From the NCBI GenBank assembly GCA_041685115.1, contig JAWLGK010000005.1, positions 1-64,000 on the forward strand: DNA of 64,000 nt, read 5' to 3'. The position numbers were made by a program, and so were the translations under genes. Origin of the DNA: JALOAT01 sp041685115 (GTDB lineage: Bacteria > Pseudomonadota > Gammaproteobacteria > Thiohalomonadales > Thiohalomonadaceae). This document shows, piece after piece, positions 17,135-25,771 of this stretch (the first letter of the stretch is position 1; each line of letters opens with the position of its first letter). The notes below the pieces were generated by a model, which saw only the letters and a program-made list of their open reading frames with translations, did no database searches and was not told the origin of the DNA.

Positions 17135-19162
17135 TTATCCCGCCTCTTGCTGAGTCATGGCTTCCGCACCCGTGGCCACCGCGAGCACCCGGCGCACGCC
17201 TTCGAACTCGGTAGCAAACTCGGCGCGATCTCGATTGCCGCTGCCAGCGAGCAACACACGCGTACCGTGTTCGCCCGCGGTCACCGAAACCCACACGCGG
17301 CGGTGATGCAGGTAGAACATGAAGAAAACGCCCGCCATCAGCATAACGCAACCGAGGTAAACGATATCCTTGCCTGGTGCACGGGTAATCTGCAGTCCAG
17401 AGGCCTCCACGTGCTCGAAGTCGCTGAGCTGAACGAGCAGGGGCGAGCCATAGTTGCCGAGCGCGGCGAAGGCCTCCAGGGCGTCCTCGAAGAACTTCGC
17501 ATCGGCATCACTCACGCCCTGCTCGCCGAGCGCGCCGTCCGCACGCAACTGGTCCACGTAGAGCGAGCCGAGCACGGACTGCAGGACCATGACGTACGAT
17601 TCCATGGCCTGCTGGCGCTCGGCCTCGGGCACGGCCTTTTCCACCTGGTCCACCACCGCACCCATGCCACCGCGGGTGAACATCTCCACCAGGCGCGTAA
17701 TGGACCCGACCAGGTTTGCGCGCGTCTCCGCGTCACTGCCGGCAGGCATGAGGCCGTCCGCCTGGGCATTGATCGTTTCGCGCACACGCGCCGCATCGAG
17801 GGCATTACGACGCAGGGTCATGAAGCGATCCAGGCTGCCTGCGGCATCCAGCGGCAGGTAAAGATAGCGGTACGGTTCGCCCGGCAGGGCGCGCATGCCG
17901 CTCATGAAATACGGACGCCCCTCCTGGATGACGGGCATCATGTAGTTCACGTATTCGATGGCCTCACCGGCCTCGTTTCGCAGCTTGAACACCACGCTCG
18001 GGCCGTAGTTGCGAAAGCCGCCACCGCCGTCTTCGTCCGGGAAGACGTTGTAGGGCTTGAAGTCGATGAACTCGATGCTCATCGGGCCCCGCGGCGTAAT
18101 CACCTTGAGGTTCTGATACACCGCACCCTCGAGTTCCAGGGGCGCGAGGTTCGGTACATCCAGGGCGTGCGCACGCAGTTTCATCCGCGAGCCACCGTCC
18201 GAGAAGCTCGCCTGATAGATGGCATAGCCCCTGTGAATGAGCGGATGGTTCACGGCGATGGTGCGCTTGAGGGGCTCCGCCAGCTCGGGGTCGTGGATCA
18301 CCACATCGCTTTCGAAGGACTTGGGCTGGCCCGAGGGATAGTGCTCCACGCGGAAATCGACCAGCTCGACGCGGAACGGCAGTTTTTGCAGCAAAAAGCC
18401 GTCGCGGACGTTCAGAAATACGAAATCGGCCTGCCCGCCTTCGGCGATGCGTACACTGCCGCGGAAAGCGGCGCTGTCGGCGGAGAGGGTACTCTCGGGC
18501 GGCACCTGGGCCGCGGGGATGTCGCGCGTCTCCACCTGGAGGCGGCCGAGGCGTTCGGCAAACTTCAGCGGCAGATTGCCGTCGATCAGGCCGCCCACGC
18601 AGATCACCACGATGGCCACGTGGGTGAGCAGGTAGCCGAGGCGATTCCATGTGCCACGCATGCCGGCCACCACGGTGCGGTCGCCGTGGTCCTTCACACG
18701 CACGCGATAGCCCTGCGCGGCGAGGGTGGCGCCGGCGCGCTCTGCCACCGCGGTCACGTCGCCCTCGGCCTGCCACTCCACCTGCTGGTGGAAGGCGCGC
18801 AGTGATTTCTCCTGCACGTCGAGCCGGAAGTGACGCATATCGCGCAGCATGGTCGGGGCATTGCGGTACACACATACCGCCGTGGACACGAGCAGCAGGC
18901 CGAGCAGCAGCAGGAACCAGGCCGCCCCATACACGTCATACAGCCCCAGGCGCTCGAACACCTCAAACCAGAACGGTCCGAACTTGCGGACGTAATCGGG
19001 ATAGGGCTGGTTCTGTTGCAGGACCGTGCCGATGATGGCCGCGAAGGAGAGGGCCACCAGCAGCGTGATGGCCAGGTTCATGGAACCGAGGAATTCGACC
19101 AGGACGGCGCCGGTGCCGCGCCTTTGCCGTGGGGTGTTAGGCGTGTTTGGGGAGCCAGCCAT
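17135..19162 (-). CDS. resB: Cytochrome c biogenesis protein ResB (System II)
   Basis: A 675-residue membrane protein. Two hydrophobic segments lie near the N-terminus (SMNLAITLLVALSFAAIIGT and WFLLLLGLLLVSTAVCVY), one near residue 160 (LLTHVAIVVICVGGLID), then a large periplasmic region of about 400 residues, and a final helix near 600 (IVYLGCVMLMAGVFFMFYL). This is the ResB layout. It works with CcsB in heme export and ligation. It starts at ATG with an AAGGA site. Having System II instead of CcmA-H is less common in gammaproteobacteria but known in several lineages. Confidence 0.93.
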   Translation of the reverse strand: MAGSPNTPNTPRQRRGTGAVLVEFLGSMNLAITLLVALSFAAIIGTVLQQNQPYPDYVRKFGPFWFEVFERLGLYDVYGAAWFLLLLGLLLVSTAVCVYRNAPTMLRDMRHFRLDVQEKSLRAFHQQVEWQAEGDVTAVAERAGATLAAQGYRVRVKDHGDRTVVAGMRGTWNRLGYLLTHVAIVVICVGGLIDGNLPLKFAERLGRLQVETRDIPAAQVPPESTLSADSAAFRGSVRIAEGGQADFVFLNVRDGFLLQKLPFRVELVDFRVEHYPSGQPKSFESDVVIHDPELAEPLKRTIAVNHPLIHRGYAIYQASFSDGGSRMKLRAHALDVPNLAPLELEGAVYQNLKVITPRGPMSIEFIDFKPYNVFPDEDGGGGFRNYGPSVVFKLRNEAGEAIEYVNYMMPVIQEGRPYFMSGMRALPGEPYRYLYLPLDAAGSLDRFMTLRRNALDAARVRETINAQADGLMPAGSDAETRANLVGSITRLVEMFTRGGMGAVVDQVEKAVPEAERQQAMESYVMVLQSVLGSLYVDQLRADGALGEQGVSDADAKFFEDALEAFAALGNYGSPLLVQLSDFEHVEASGLQITRAPGKDIVYLGCVMLMAGVFFMFYLHHRRVWVSVTAGEHGTRVLLAGSGNRDRAEFATEFEGVRRVLAVATGAEAMTQQEAG

Positions 19163-19274
19163 GGGTTTCCTTTGGGCGCCGGGGGTGGGCCGCTCGAACG
19201 GGAAGCGGACGAAGTTCCACTCCCTCCGACTGACGCGAAGGGCGGCAAGTTCCGGAGATGGGTCCCCGGAGATG

Positions 19275-19302
19275 ACAAAGGGTGGCCGAGACCACCCTTT
19301 GT
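19275..19302. terminator. Hairpin after cytochrome c4 gene
   Basis: ACAAAGGGTGG pairs with CCACCCTTTGT around a short loop, a perfect 11-bp stem. It lies 22 nt past the cytochrome c4 stop on the minus strand. The A/T-rich stem ends suit an intrinsic terminator, although the T-run is short. Confidence 0.65.
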
Positions 19303-19324
19303 GCTTGCCTGTAACGCTTACGGA

Positions 19325-19933
19325 TTAATGCAGGCCGGCGATGAACTCGGCTACCGCGTCGATCTCCGCATCGGACATTTTGGCGGCAAGATTGCGCATC
19401 ATGCCGGCGGGGTCCGTCGTACGCACACCCGAGCGGAAGTCGCGCAGGGCCTTGGCCACGTACATGCCCTGCTGACCACCGAGCGCCGGAAAGTCGGCTG
19501 CCGGGACACCGCTACCGGCCGGGCCATGGCATGCCATGCAGGCGGACACGCCTTTGGCCGCGATACCGCCGCGGTAAATCTTGGCACCCGCCGCCGCCAG
19601 TTCCGGATTCGCGGCACCGACGCTGGCCTTCTGGCTGCTGAAGTACGCGGCCAAGTCGGCCACATCCTGCTCGCTCAGGGGCATGGCCATGGGCGCCATG
19701 ACTTCATCCTTACGCTCGCCAGCCTTGAATGCTGCCAGCTGCTTAGCGATGTAGCTCGGGTGCTGACCGGCAAGCTTAGGGAAGGTGGGAACAAGGCTGT
19801 TGCCGTCCATGCCATGGCAAGCAGCACAAACCGCGGCCTTACCCTGGCCGGCCGTGGCATCACCAACAGGAGCCGCTTGCGCGACGCCGGCGATACCCAT
19901 CAGAACGAGGACTACAGACGCTAGCTTTTTCAT
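19325..19933 (-). CDS. Diheme cytochrome c4
   Basis: A 202-residue periplasmic protein: signal peptide (cleaved after GVAQA, about residue 20) and two cytochrome c domains in tandem. Heme motifs are CAACH (36-40) and CMACH (132-136), each followed by a Met ligand region (VMAPMAMPLS; DPAGMMRNLA). Size and paired domains fit cytochrome c4, an electron donor to terminal oxidases. It lies 22 nt downstream of the c5 gene on the same strand, so both are probably one transcript ending at the hairpin at 19275-19302. Confidence 0.93.
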   Translation of the reverse strand: MKKLASVVLVLMGIAGVAQAAPVGDATAGQGKAAVCAACHGMDGNSLVPTFPKLAGQHPSYIAKQLAAFKAGERKDEVMAPMAMPLSEQDVADLAAYFSSQKASVGAANPELAAAGAKIYRGGIAAKGVSACMACHGPAGSGVPAADFPALGGQQGMYVAKALRDFRSGVRTTDPAGMMRNLAAKMSDAEIDAVAEFIAGLH

Positions 19934-19955
19934 CGATTAACCCATGCCGAAAGGC

Positions 19956-20273
19956 TTACTTGCTGTTGTTGGTCATGTACTCGACGGCGGCCTTCACATC
20001 GGCGTCGCTCAGGTTCATGAAACCACCCTTGGGGGGCATCACGCCAGTCTTGCCCTGAAAGCCCTTGATGGCGTGGTCCTGGAGGGTAGCCATGCCCTGG
20101 GCAATGCGGGGACCCCAGGCGGCCTTGTCGCCCATCTTGGGTGCGCCGGCGATACCCATCTTATGGCAAACTTGGCAGGCCTGGTTGTAGACCTGTTCAC
20201 CGGTCGCAGCCAGTGCACCGGTGGACACCAGCGCCATTGCGCCCACGGCCGCAGCAATAATCGTCTTCTTCAT
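19956..20273 (-). CDS. Cytochrome c5 family protein
   Basis: A 105-residue periplasmic monoheme cytochrome. The signal peptide ends after GALA (about residue 22). The heme motif CQVCH is at 33-37, with the c5-type segment GAPKMGDKAAWGPR and a Met region (GVMPPKGGF). Unlike the anchored homologue at 9812-10276 it lacks the second CxxC pair and the membrane anchor. GAGGG lies about 6 nt before the ATG. It is the first gene of a c5-c4 pair next to the System II assembly genes. Confidence 0.92.
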   Translation of the reverse strand: MKKTIIAAAVGAMALVSTGALAATGEQVYNQACQVCHKMGIAGAPKMGDKAAWGPRIAQGMATLQDHAIKGFQGKTGVMPPKGGFMNLSDADVKAAVEYMTNNSK

Positions 20274-20404
20274 GTCTCGCCCTCACTCCGTTTTATAATG
20301 TTCGGCCCCGCGCAGCATATAAGGCGCACGGGGAAAGCCCAATTAAAGGATCCCTTATATACCAATGAGCCAAGCTACGGGTCAACCGCGGATGGCGAAA
20401 ATCC

Positions 20405-21034
20405 ATGTCAACCGGGCCGCACATCATGAATTCCGAGGCCTTCTACCGTAAGGCGCATTTCCTCACCAGCGCCAATGCCCTGCAGCAGCTGCCGGCCGAC
20501 AGTGGACGTGAGGTGGCCTTCGCCGGACGTTCCAACGCGGGCAAGTCCAGCGCCATCAATACACTGACCGGACAGACCGGCCTGGCGCGCACCAGCAAAA
20601 CACCGGGGCGCACGCAGCTCATCAACTTCTTCGGCCTGGACGAGGGTCGGCGGCTAGTGGACCTGCCGGGCTACGGCTACGCCCAGGTCCCTGAATCGGT
20701 GAAGCGGCACTGGCAGGCCTTGCTCGAACGTTATCTGATCACCCGTCGCTGTCTCGAAGGTCTGGTGCTCATCATGGACGTCCGTCATCCGCTCACCGAG
20801 TACGACCGGACCATGCTCAACTGGTGCGCCCAACGGGGCATGCCCGTGCACGCCCTGCTCACCAAGGCCGACAAGCTCAACCGCGGCCCGGCCATGAACG
20901 TCCTGCAACAGGTACGCAAGACCCTGGCGGCCGAGTACCCCGGTGTCACCGCCCAGCTGTTCTCCAGCCAGGCCAAGACCGGCGTGGACGAAGCCCGCGC
21001 CGTCCTCGACGGCTGGCTGCGGCCGGGGGAGTGA
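20405..21034 (+). CDS. engB: Ribosome biogenesis GTP-binding protein EngB/YihA
   Basis: A 209-residue GTPase. G1 is GRSNAGKSS, G3 DLPGYGYA, G4 TKADKL and G5 SSQAKTG. The switch region SKTPGRTQLINFF is diagnostic for the YihA/YsxC family, which acts in assembly of the large ribosomal subunit. Two starts are possible: the ATG at 20405 or a second at 20426 (MNSEAFYRKAHFL), which gives the more usual length. The ribosome sites do not decide. It is divergent from the cytochrome pair; downstream lies repeat element 1. Confidence 0.94.
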   Translation: MSTGPHIMNSEAFYRKAHFLTSANALQQLPADSGREVAFAGRSNAGKSSAINTLTGQTGLARTSKTPGRTQLINFFGLDEGRRLVDLPGYGYAQVPESVKRHWQALLERYLITRRCLEGLVLIMDVRHPLTEYDRTMLNWCAQRGMPVHALLTKADKLNRGPAMNVLQQVRKTLAAEYPGVTAQLFSSQAKTGVDEARAVLDGWLRPGE

Positions 21035-21341
21035 CTAAGGAAGGAAAAAAAGCATGAACCACGGGGGACACGGGGGCAAATCCATCAATGGTTACCCCTA
21101 CCTGTGGGCTGTCTCTTGGTCACATCATTTCTAGCAGAGACAAAAGCTTGCGTCCCTTCCCCCTCCGGGAGACGACTGCATGGATGCAGGAGATACCCCC
21201 ATGGATGGAGGAGGTAGACCGCGCCGGGAGCAGGCGGTAGAGAGCAATGCAAGGAGCAATTGCCGAAGGACAGGATGAGGGGATCAATAAACCAAGAGCC
21301 ACGCCTGAATGGATCCCCTCTCCCCAGCCCTCTCCCGGAGG

Positions 21342-21493
21342 GAGAGGGGGCAAGATGTGGCCAAGAGACAGCCCGGTGGGAGAGGGGGCAAGATGTGACC
21401 AAGAGACAGCCCGGTGGGAGAGGGGGCAAGATGTGACCAAGAGACAGCCCGGTGGGAGAGGGGGCAAGATGTGACCAAGAGACAGCCCGGTGG
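21342..21493 (+). repeat. Four tandem 38-bp units inside element 1
   Basis: Units begin at 21342, 21380, 21418 and 21456, each starting GAGAGGGGGCAAGATGTG and ending AGACAGCCCGGTGG. Units 2-4 look identical; unit 1 has GTGGCC in place of GTGACC. A partial fifth unit follows and then diverges. There are no spacers, so it is not a CRISPR array. The copy at 43.6 kb has longer units of about 60 bp that include an extra ~20 bp (GGCTGGCTACAACGGCGA). Confidence 0.85.
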
Positions 21494-21534
21494 GAGAGGG
21501 GTAAGAAGGGCTGGCCACAACGGCGAGATGTGAC

Positions 21535-21603
21535 CGTAGGAGCCGCCTCGGGCCGAGATGATGGGGTATCCGACGACAATCGCGGCTAAGGCCGCTCCCA
21601 CAA
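21535..21603. repeat. REP-like inverted pair
   Basis: GTAGGAGCCGCCTCGGGCCGAGA on the left faces CGCGGCTAAGGCCGCTCCCAC on the right. The right half reversed reads GTGGGAGCGGCCTTAGCCGC, the common gammaproteobacterial REP style. A single similar unit lies at 29358-29381. Confidence 0.6.
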
Positions 21604-21671
21604 GAATTGAGTTCCCCGTGTCCCCGTGGTTAATGCTTTTTACCTTTGAATCCACCCGCGTTCAGCAGGCG

Positions 21672-21713
21672 AAAAAAAAACCCCGGGCTAAGGGGGAGGA
21701 AGAGTGCCCGGGG
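21672..21713 (-). terminator. Intrinsic terminator after polA
   Basis: On the minus strand CCCCGGGC ... GCCCGGGG forms an 8-bp or longer GC stem (21681-21713) followed directly by a T9 run. A second perfect hairpin (CCCGGCTCGG / CCGAGCCGGG, 21723-21748) lies between it and polA. Together they should end the polA transcript strongly. Confidence 0.85.
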
Positions 21714-21857
21714 TTATGAGGACCCGGCTCGGGGGGTGCCGAGCCGGGCCGGCTACATCCCGTCAGGGAGAGCAACGGGAGGGCAAGCACTATGGCTTAC
21801 CCGGTAGGACTGGCGGGATCCGAAAAGGTTCCGGGTAACCACCGAAATGGGTCGCCT

Positions 21858-24566
21858 TCAATGGGCTTGGTCCCAGTTGGCGCCGGTGCCGACCTCCACC
21901 ACCAAGGGCACCGAAAGGCAGGCAGCTGCTTCCATGTACTGGCGGATGTGAGTGCCCGCTTCCGCTTCCTGACCTTCCTTCACCTCGAATACCAGTTCAT
22001 CGTGCACCTGCATGATCATGCGGCAGTCGAGGCCGCTCGCCGGTAACCAGGCGTCAATGGCCAGCATGGCACGCTTGATGATGTCGGCGGCCGTGCCCTG
22101 CATGGGGGCGTTGATGGCGGTGCGTTCGGCGTACTGACGACGCTGCATGTTGGAGGCGCGGATGTCCGGCACGTACAAGCGCCGCCCGAACACCGTCTCC
22201 ACGTAGCCGCGCTCGCGCGCCTCCTCGCGGGTCTGCTCCATGAAGCGCTTCACCCCGGGGTAACGGGCGAAGTACTTGTCCACGTAGCCCTGCGCCGAAC
22301 CCCGATCGATGCCGAGCTGCTTGGCGAGGCCGAAGGCGGACATGCCATAGATGAGCCCGAAATTGATGGCCTTGGCGGAACGGCGCTCGTCGGCGGTGAC
22401 CTGCTCGGGGGCCAGGCCAAACACCTCGGCGGCCGTGGCCCGGTGGATGTCCTCACCGCTCGCGAAGGCCCGCACCAAGCCTTCGTCCCCGGACAGGTGG
22501 GCCATGATGCGCAGCTCGATCTGCGAGTAGTCCGCCGCCAGCAGACGGTATCCCACCGGCGCCACGAAGGCCTGGCGGATGCGCCGGCCCTCGCCGGTGC
22601 GCACCGGGATGTTCTGCAGGTTGGGGTCGGAGGAGGACAGGCGCCCGGTGGCCGCCACCGCCTGGTGATAGGAGGTGTGCACGCGCCGGGTGCGCGGGTT
22701 CACCTGTTCGGGCAGGCGGTCCGTGTAGGTGGACTTGAGCTTGGCGAGGCCGCGGTAGTCGAGGATCAGCCGGGGCAGCGGGTAGTCGATGGCCAGTTCC
22801 TGCAACACGTCCTCGGCGGTGGAGGGCTGACCGGTGGCGGTCTTGGCGAGCACCGGCAGGCCCAGCTTGCCGAACAGGATCTCCTGGATCTGCTTGGGCG
22901 AGCCCAGGTTGAACGGTCCGCCAGCGGCCTCGAAGGCCTCCCGCTCCACCTCCAGCATGCGTGCGGCCAGCTCGTTGCTCTGGCGGCGCAGCATGTCCAC
23001 GTCCACCAGCACGCCGGTGCGTTCCATGCGCGAGAGCACGGGGACCAACGGCACCTCGATGTCTTCATAGACCTGCGCCAGCGTGCCCTCCGCCTTGAGC
23101 CGTGGCCACAGTGCGCGGTGCAGCTGCAGCGACACGTCGGCGTCCTCGGCGGCGTAGGCGGTGGCCTGCTCCACCGCCACCTGGTCGAAGGTGAGCTGCT
23201 TGGCGCCCTTGCCGGCCACGTCCTCGAACAGGATAGTCTTGTGGCCCAGGTATTTGAGCGACAGGGAGTCCAGGTCGTGGCGCGAGGCGGTGGCATCGAG
23301 CACATAGGATTCGAGCATGCTGTCGTGGGTGATGCCGCGCAGGGTGATGCCGTGGTTGGCCAGCACGCTCATGTCGTACTTGAGGTTGTGGCCGAGCTTG
23401 GGGCGTGCCGGGTCCTCCAGCAGCGGTTTGAGAGCGGCGAGCACCTCGTCGCGATCAAGCTGTTGGGCGCCCGGGTCCTGATGGGCGAGCGGCACGTACA
23501 CGGCCTCGCCCGGGGTCACGGCAAAGGAGACGCCGACGATCTCCGCCTGCATGTAGTCGAGGCTGGTGGTCTCGGTATCGAAGGCGAACAGCTCGGCGGT
23601 GCGCAGCCGTTCCAGCCAGCCCTCGAACTCGGCCCACTCGGTGACCGCATGATGGTCCTTCACGCCGGTCTCCGGCGGCGCGGCATGCAGCCGGGCCTCG
23701 GCGCGGTCGGCGCCGAGCAGCTCGGCCAGCCAGCCCTTGAACTCCAGGCGTGTGAACCACGCCTTGAGGGCGGCGCGATCGGGCGCCTGCCGCTTCAGAT
23801 CGGCCGGGGCGAATGGCAGGGACACGTCGCACTTGATGGTGACCAGCTGCCGCGACAGGGGCAGGTGGCCGAGGCTGTTGCGCAGGTTCTCGCCCACCAC
23901 GCCCTTGATCTCCGCCGCATGGGCCATGATCCCGTCCAGGCTGCCGTACTGCTGCAACCACTTCACCGCCGTCTTGGGGCCGACCTTGGGCACACCCGGG
24001 ACGTTGTCGCTGGTGTCGCCGATGAGCGCCAGGTAATCGATGATGAGGCCCGGCGGCACGCCAAACTTGTCGACCACCCCGGCCTCGTCCATTTCCGTGG
24101 CGGTCATGGTGTTGACCAGCCGCACACCGGGCTTGACCAGCTGGGCCATGTCCTTGTCGCCGGTGGAGACCACCACCTCCAGGCCGTGGGCGCGCGCCTG
24201 TACCACCAGGGTGCCGATCACGTCGTCCGCCTCCACCCCGTCGACGCACAGCAGGGGCAGGCCCATGGCGCGCACGATGGCGTGCAGCGGCTCGATCTGA
24301 CCCACCAGCTCGCCCGGCATGGGCGGGCGGTGGGCCTTGTAGTCGGCAAAGAGTTCGTCGCGAAAGGTCGGGCCCTTGGCATCGAACACCACGGCCACGT
24401 GCTCCGGGTCGTAATCCAGCAGCAACCGCCGCAGCATGTTCACCACGCCGTACACGGCGCCGGTGGGCTGGCCTTCGGAATTGGTCAGCGCAGGCAGGGC
24501 GTGGAAGGCACGGTACAAATAGGAAGACCCGTCCACCAGGACGAGAGGCTTGTTACTATCGATCAT
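21858..24566 (-). CDS. polA: DNA polymerase I
   Basis: A 902-residue family A polymerase with all three domains. The 5'-3' nuclease is about residues 1-290. The 3'-5' exonuclease (about 310-500) has intact motifs FDTETTSLD, HNLKYDMSVL and YAAEDADV, so proofreading should be active. The polymerase (about 510-902) has motif A DYSQIELRIMAHLSGD, the O-helix RRSAKAINFGLIYGMSAFG and motif C QVHDELVFEV. It functions in Okazaki-fragment processing and repair. It starts at ATG (MIDSNKPLVLVDGSSYLYRAF) and is divergent from the LOG-family gene, about 120 nt away. Confidence 0.97.
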   Translation of the reverse strand: MIDSNKPLVLVDGSSYLYRAFHALPALTNSEGQPTGAVYGVVNMLRRLLLDYDPEHVAVVFDAKGPTFRDELFADYKAHRPPMPGELVGQIEPLHAIVRAMGLPLLCVDGVEADDVIGTLVVQARAHGLEVVVSTGDKDMAQLVKPGVRLVNTMTATEMDEAGVVDKFGVPPGLIIDYLALIGDTSDNVPGVPKVGPKTAVKWLQQYGSLDGIMAHAAEIKGVVGENLRNSLGHLPLSRQLVTIKCDVSLPFAPADLKRQAPDRAALKAWFTRLEFKGWLAELLGADRAEARLHAAPPETGVKDHHAVTEWAEFEGWLERLRTAELFAFDTETTSLDYMQAEIVGVSFAVTPGEAVYVPLAHQDPGAQQLDRDEVLAALKPLLEDPARPKLGHNLKYDMSVLANHGITLRGITHDSMLESYVLDATASRHDLDSLSLKYLGHKTILFEDVAGKGAKQLTFDQVAVEQATAYAAEDADVSLQLHRALWPRLKAEGTLAQVYEDIEVPLVPVLSRMERTGVLVDVDMLRRQSNELAARMLEVEREAFEAAGGPFNLGSPKQIQEILFGKLGLPVLAKTATGQPSTAEDVLQELAIDYPLPRLILDYRGLAKLKSTYTDRLPEQVNPRTRRVHTSYHQAVAATGRLSSSDPNLQNIPVRTGEGRRIRQAFVAPVGYRLLAADYSQIELRIMAHLSGDEGLVRAFASGEDIHRATAAEVFGLAPEQVTADERRSAKAINFGLIYGMSAFGLAKQLGIDRGSAQGYVDKYFARYPGVKRFMEQTREEARERGYVETVFGRRLYVPDIRASNMQRRQYAERTAINAPMQGTAADIIKRAMLAIDAWLPASGLDCRMIMQVHDELVFEVKEGQEAEAGTHIRQYMEAAACLSVPLVVEVGTGANWDQAH

Positions 24567-24686
24567 CGGCTAAGGGCGGTCGAAGGGGCGGACCGCATTA
24601 TGACTAAAATAACGGGTGTCCTGAATCGGGATGCTCGACCGCACGATACAATGGCCCGCGCGACACTCCGCGCTTGAAAGGCATCC

Positions 24687-25412
24687 ATGCACGACGACAG
24701 CAAGCACCGCCATCCGGGCATGACCCCGGTCAACGACAGCATTCTCACGCGCGAGTCCTGGAAGATCTTCCAGATCATGGCGGAGTTCGTGGAGGGTTTT
24801 GAACGGCTTGCCCGGATTCGACCGTCGGTGAGCATCTTCGGTTCTGCGCGGATGAAGCCGGATCACCCCTATTACGAACTCACCGAAAAAATCGCCCGCC
24901 AGCTCTCGGATGCGGGATTCTCGGTGGTGAGCGGCGGCGGGCCGGGCATCATGGAAGCCGCCAACAAGGGGGCCTACGCCGGCAAGTCGCCGTCCATTGG
25001 CCTCAACATCCAGTTGCCTCACGAGCAGACCGGCAATCCCTACCAGGACATCTCCCTCAGCTTCCGGCATTTCTTTGCGCGCAAGGTGATGTTCGTGAAG
25101 TACGCCGCGGCCTATGTGGTCTTGCCCGGCGGTTTCGGCACCTTGGACGAACTGGCCGAGATCCTTACCCTGGTACAGACCGGCAAGACCCGGCGCATCC
25201 CCATCATCCTGGTGAACTCGGCCTTCTGGGAGGGACTCATCGACTGGCTGCGCGACAAGCTGGTCGGCGAAGGCATGATCGATGCTGCGGACATGGAGCT
25301 CTTTCAGCTACTCAACACCCCGGAAGAGGTGGTTGATTCCATTTTCAGTCATTACGAACAACGCGGTTTCGAGCCCTCTGCCGAGGAGCGCGAGATCCTG
25401 CTCGACCTCTGA
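24687..25412 (+). CDS. LOG-family (TIGR00730) Rossmann-fold protein
   Basis: A 241-residue protein with the two LOG signatures: SGGGPGIMEAANKGA (about residues 88-102) and the catalytic-type PGGFGTLDELAE (about 148-159). Family members are nucleoside 5'-monophosphate phosphoribohydrolases (cytokinin-activating LOG enzymes and bacterial PpnN-like proteins). The bacterial substrate is probably a purine or pyrimidine nucleotide. It starts at MHDDSKHRHPGMTPVND. It lies 8 nt before the DUF2782 gene and is likely co-transcribed with it. Confidence 0.9.
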   Translation: MHDDSKHRHPGMTPVNDSILTRESWKIFQIMAEFVEGFERLARIRPSVSIFGSARMKPDHPYYELTEKIARQLSDAGFSVVSGGGPGIMEAANKGAYAGKSPSIGLNIQLPHEQTGNPYQDISLSFRHFFARKVMFVKYAAAYVVLPGGFGTLDELAEILTLVQTGKTRRIPIILVNSAFWEGLIDWLRDKLVGEGMIDAADMELFQLLNTPEEVVDSIFSHYEQRGFEPSAEEREILLDL

Positions 25413-25420
25413 GGCCACGC

Positions 25421-25771
25421 ATGCACCGCACCGGTCTTTTTTTGTTGCTGGCCAGCCTCGCTGCGCCTGCCATGGCCCAAACACCCGAGGAGGTGCCGCC
25501 GCCGCCGCCCATGCCCGAGCGCCGCAGCGGCACGCCAGCGCCGCCCGCCAGCGTCGAGGAGCTGCTCGAACCGCAGGTGACCATCATCCGCCGCGAGCGC
25601 GAGGTCATCGAGGAATACCGTGTATCGGGGCAGCTCTACATGGTGCGCATCACGCCCCGCTCGGGGCCGCCCTATTTCCTCATCGATTCCGACGGCGATG
25701 GCAGCCTGGAGACGCGCAGGAACGAGTTGTCCAACCCGGAAATCCCGCAATGGGTGTTGTTCCGCTGGTAG
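25421..25771 (+). CDS. DUF2782 domain protein, exported
   Basis: A 116-residue protein with a signal peptide (MHRTGLFLLLASLAAPAMA, cleaved before QTPEE), a Pro-rich linker (residues 24-45), and a compact DUF2782 domain. The domain has the family pattern EEYRVSGQLYMVRITP ... PYFLIDSDGDGSLE and ends in QWVLFRW. Function is unknown; it is probably periplasmic. DUF2782 genes commonly sit beside polA in gammaproteobacteria, as here with one gene between. Its start follows the LOG-family stop by 8 nt. Confidence 0.9.
   Translation: MHRTGLFLLLASLAAPAMAQTPEEVPPPPPMPERRSGTPAPPASVEELLEPQVTIIRREREVIEEYRVSGQLYMVRITPRSGPPYFLIDSDGDGSLETRRNELSNPEIPQWVLFRW

Larger units (their letters stand above)
21047..21640. 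repeat. Dispersed repeat element 1 with inverted ends
   Basis: This fills most of the gap between engB and polA. The left end (21057-21076) reads AACCACGGGGGACACGGGGG. The right end (21611-21640) is its inverse, GTTCCCCGTG-TCCCCGTGGTTAATGC. Beyond both, AAAAAGCAT-type flanks also match as inverted copies. Just inside the left end GGCTGTCTCTTGGTCACAT (21107-21125) is the exact reverse complement of ATGTGACCAAGAGACAGCC in the tandem array, so the element can fold back on itself. The core from about 21107 to 21540 is closely related to 43341-43690. A REP-like pair lies at 21535-21603. No real gene is seen in it. Confidence 0.75.

Noticed and set aside
17090..18805. A 571-codon plus-strand open frame opposite resB
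   Set aside because: It lies antisense to ResB, which has the expected membrane layout; the antisense frame shows no family features.
21342..21493. CRISPR array
   Set aside because: The 38-bp units are directly adjacent without unique spacers and no cas genes are present.
21160..21600. Short proline/serine-rich open frames across element 1
   Set aside because: They arise from the tandem and palindromic repeats, read similarly in several frames, and have no ribosome sites.
22443..24677. A 744-codon plus-strand open frame opposite polA
   Set aside because: Polymerase motifs on the minus strand are unambiguous; the antisense frame has no recognisable domain.
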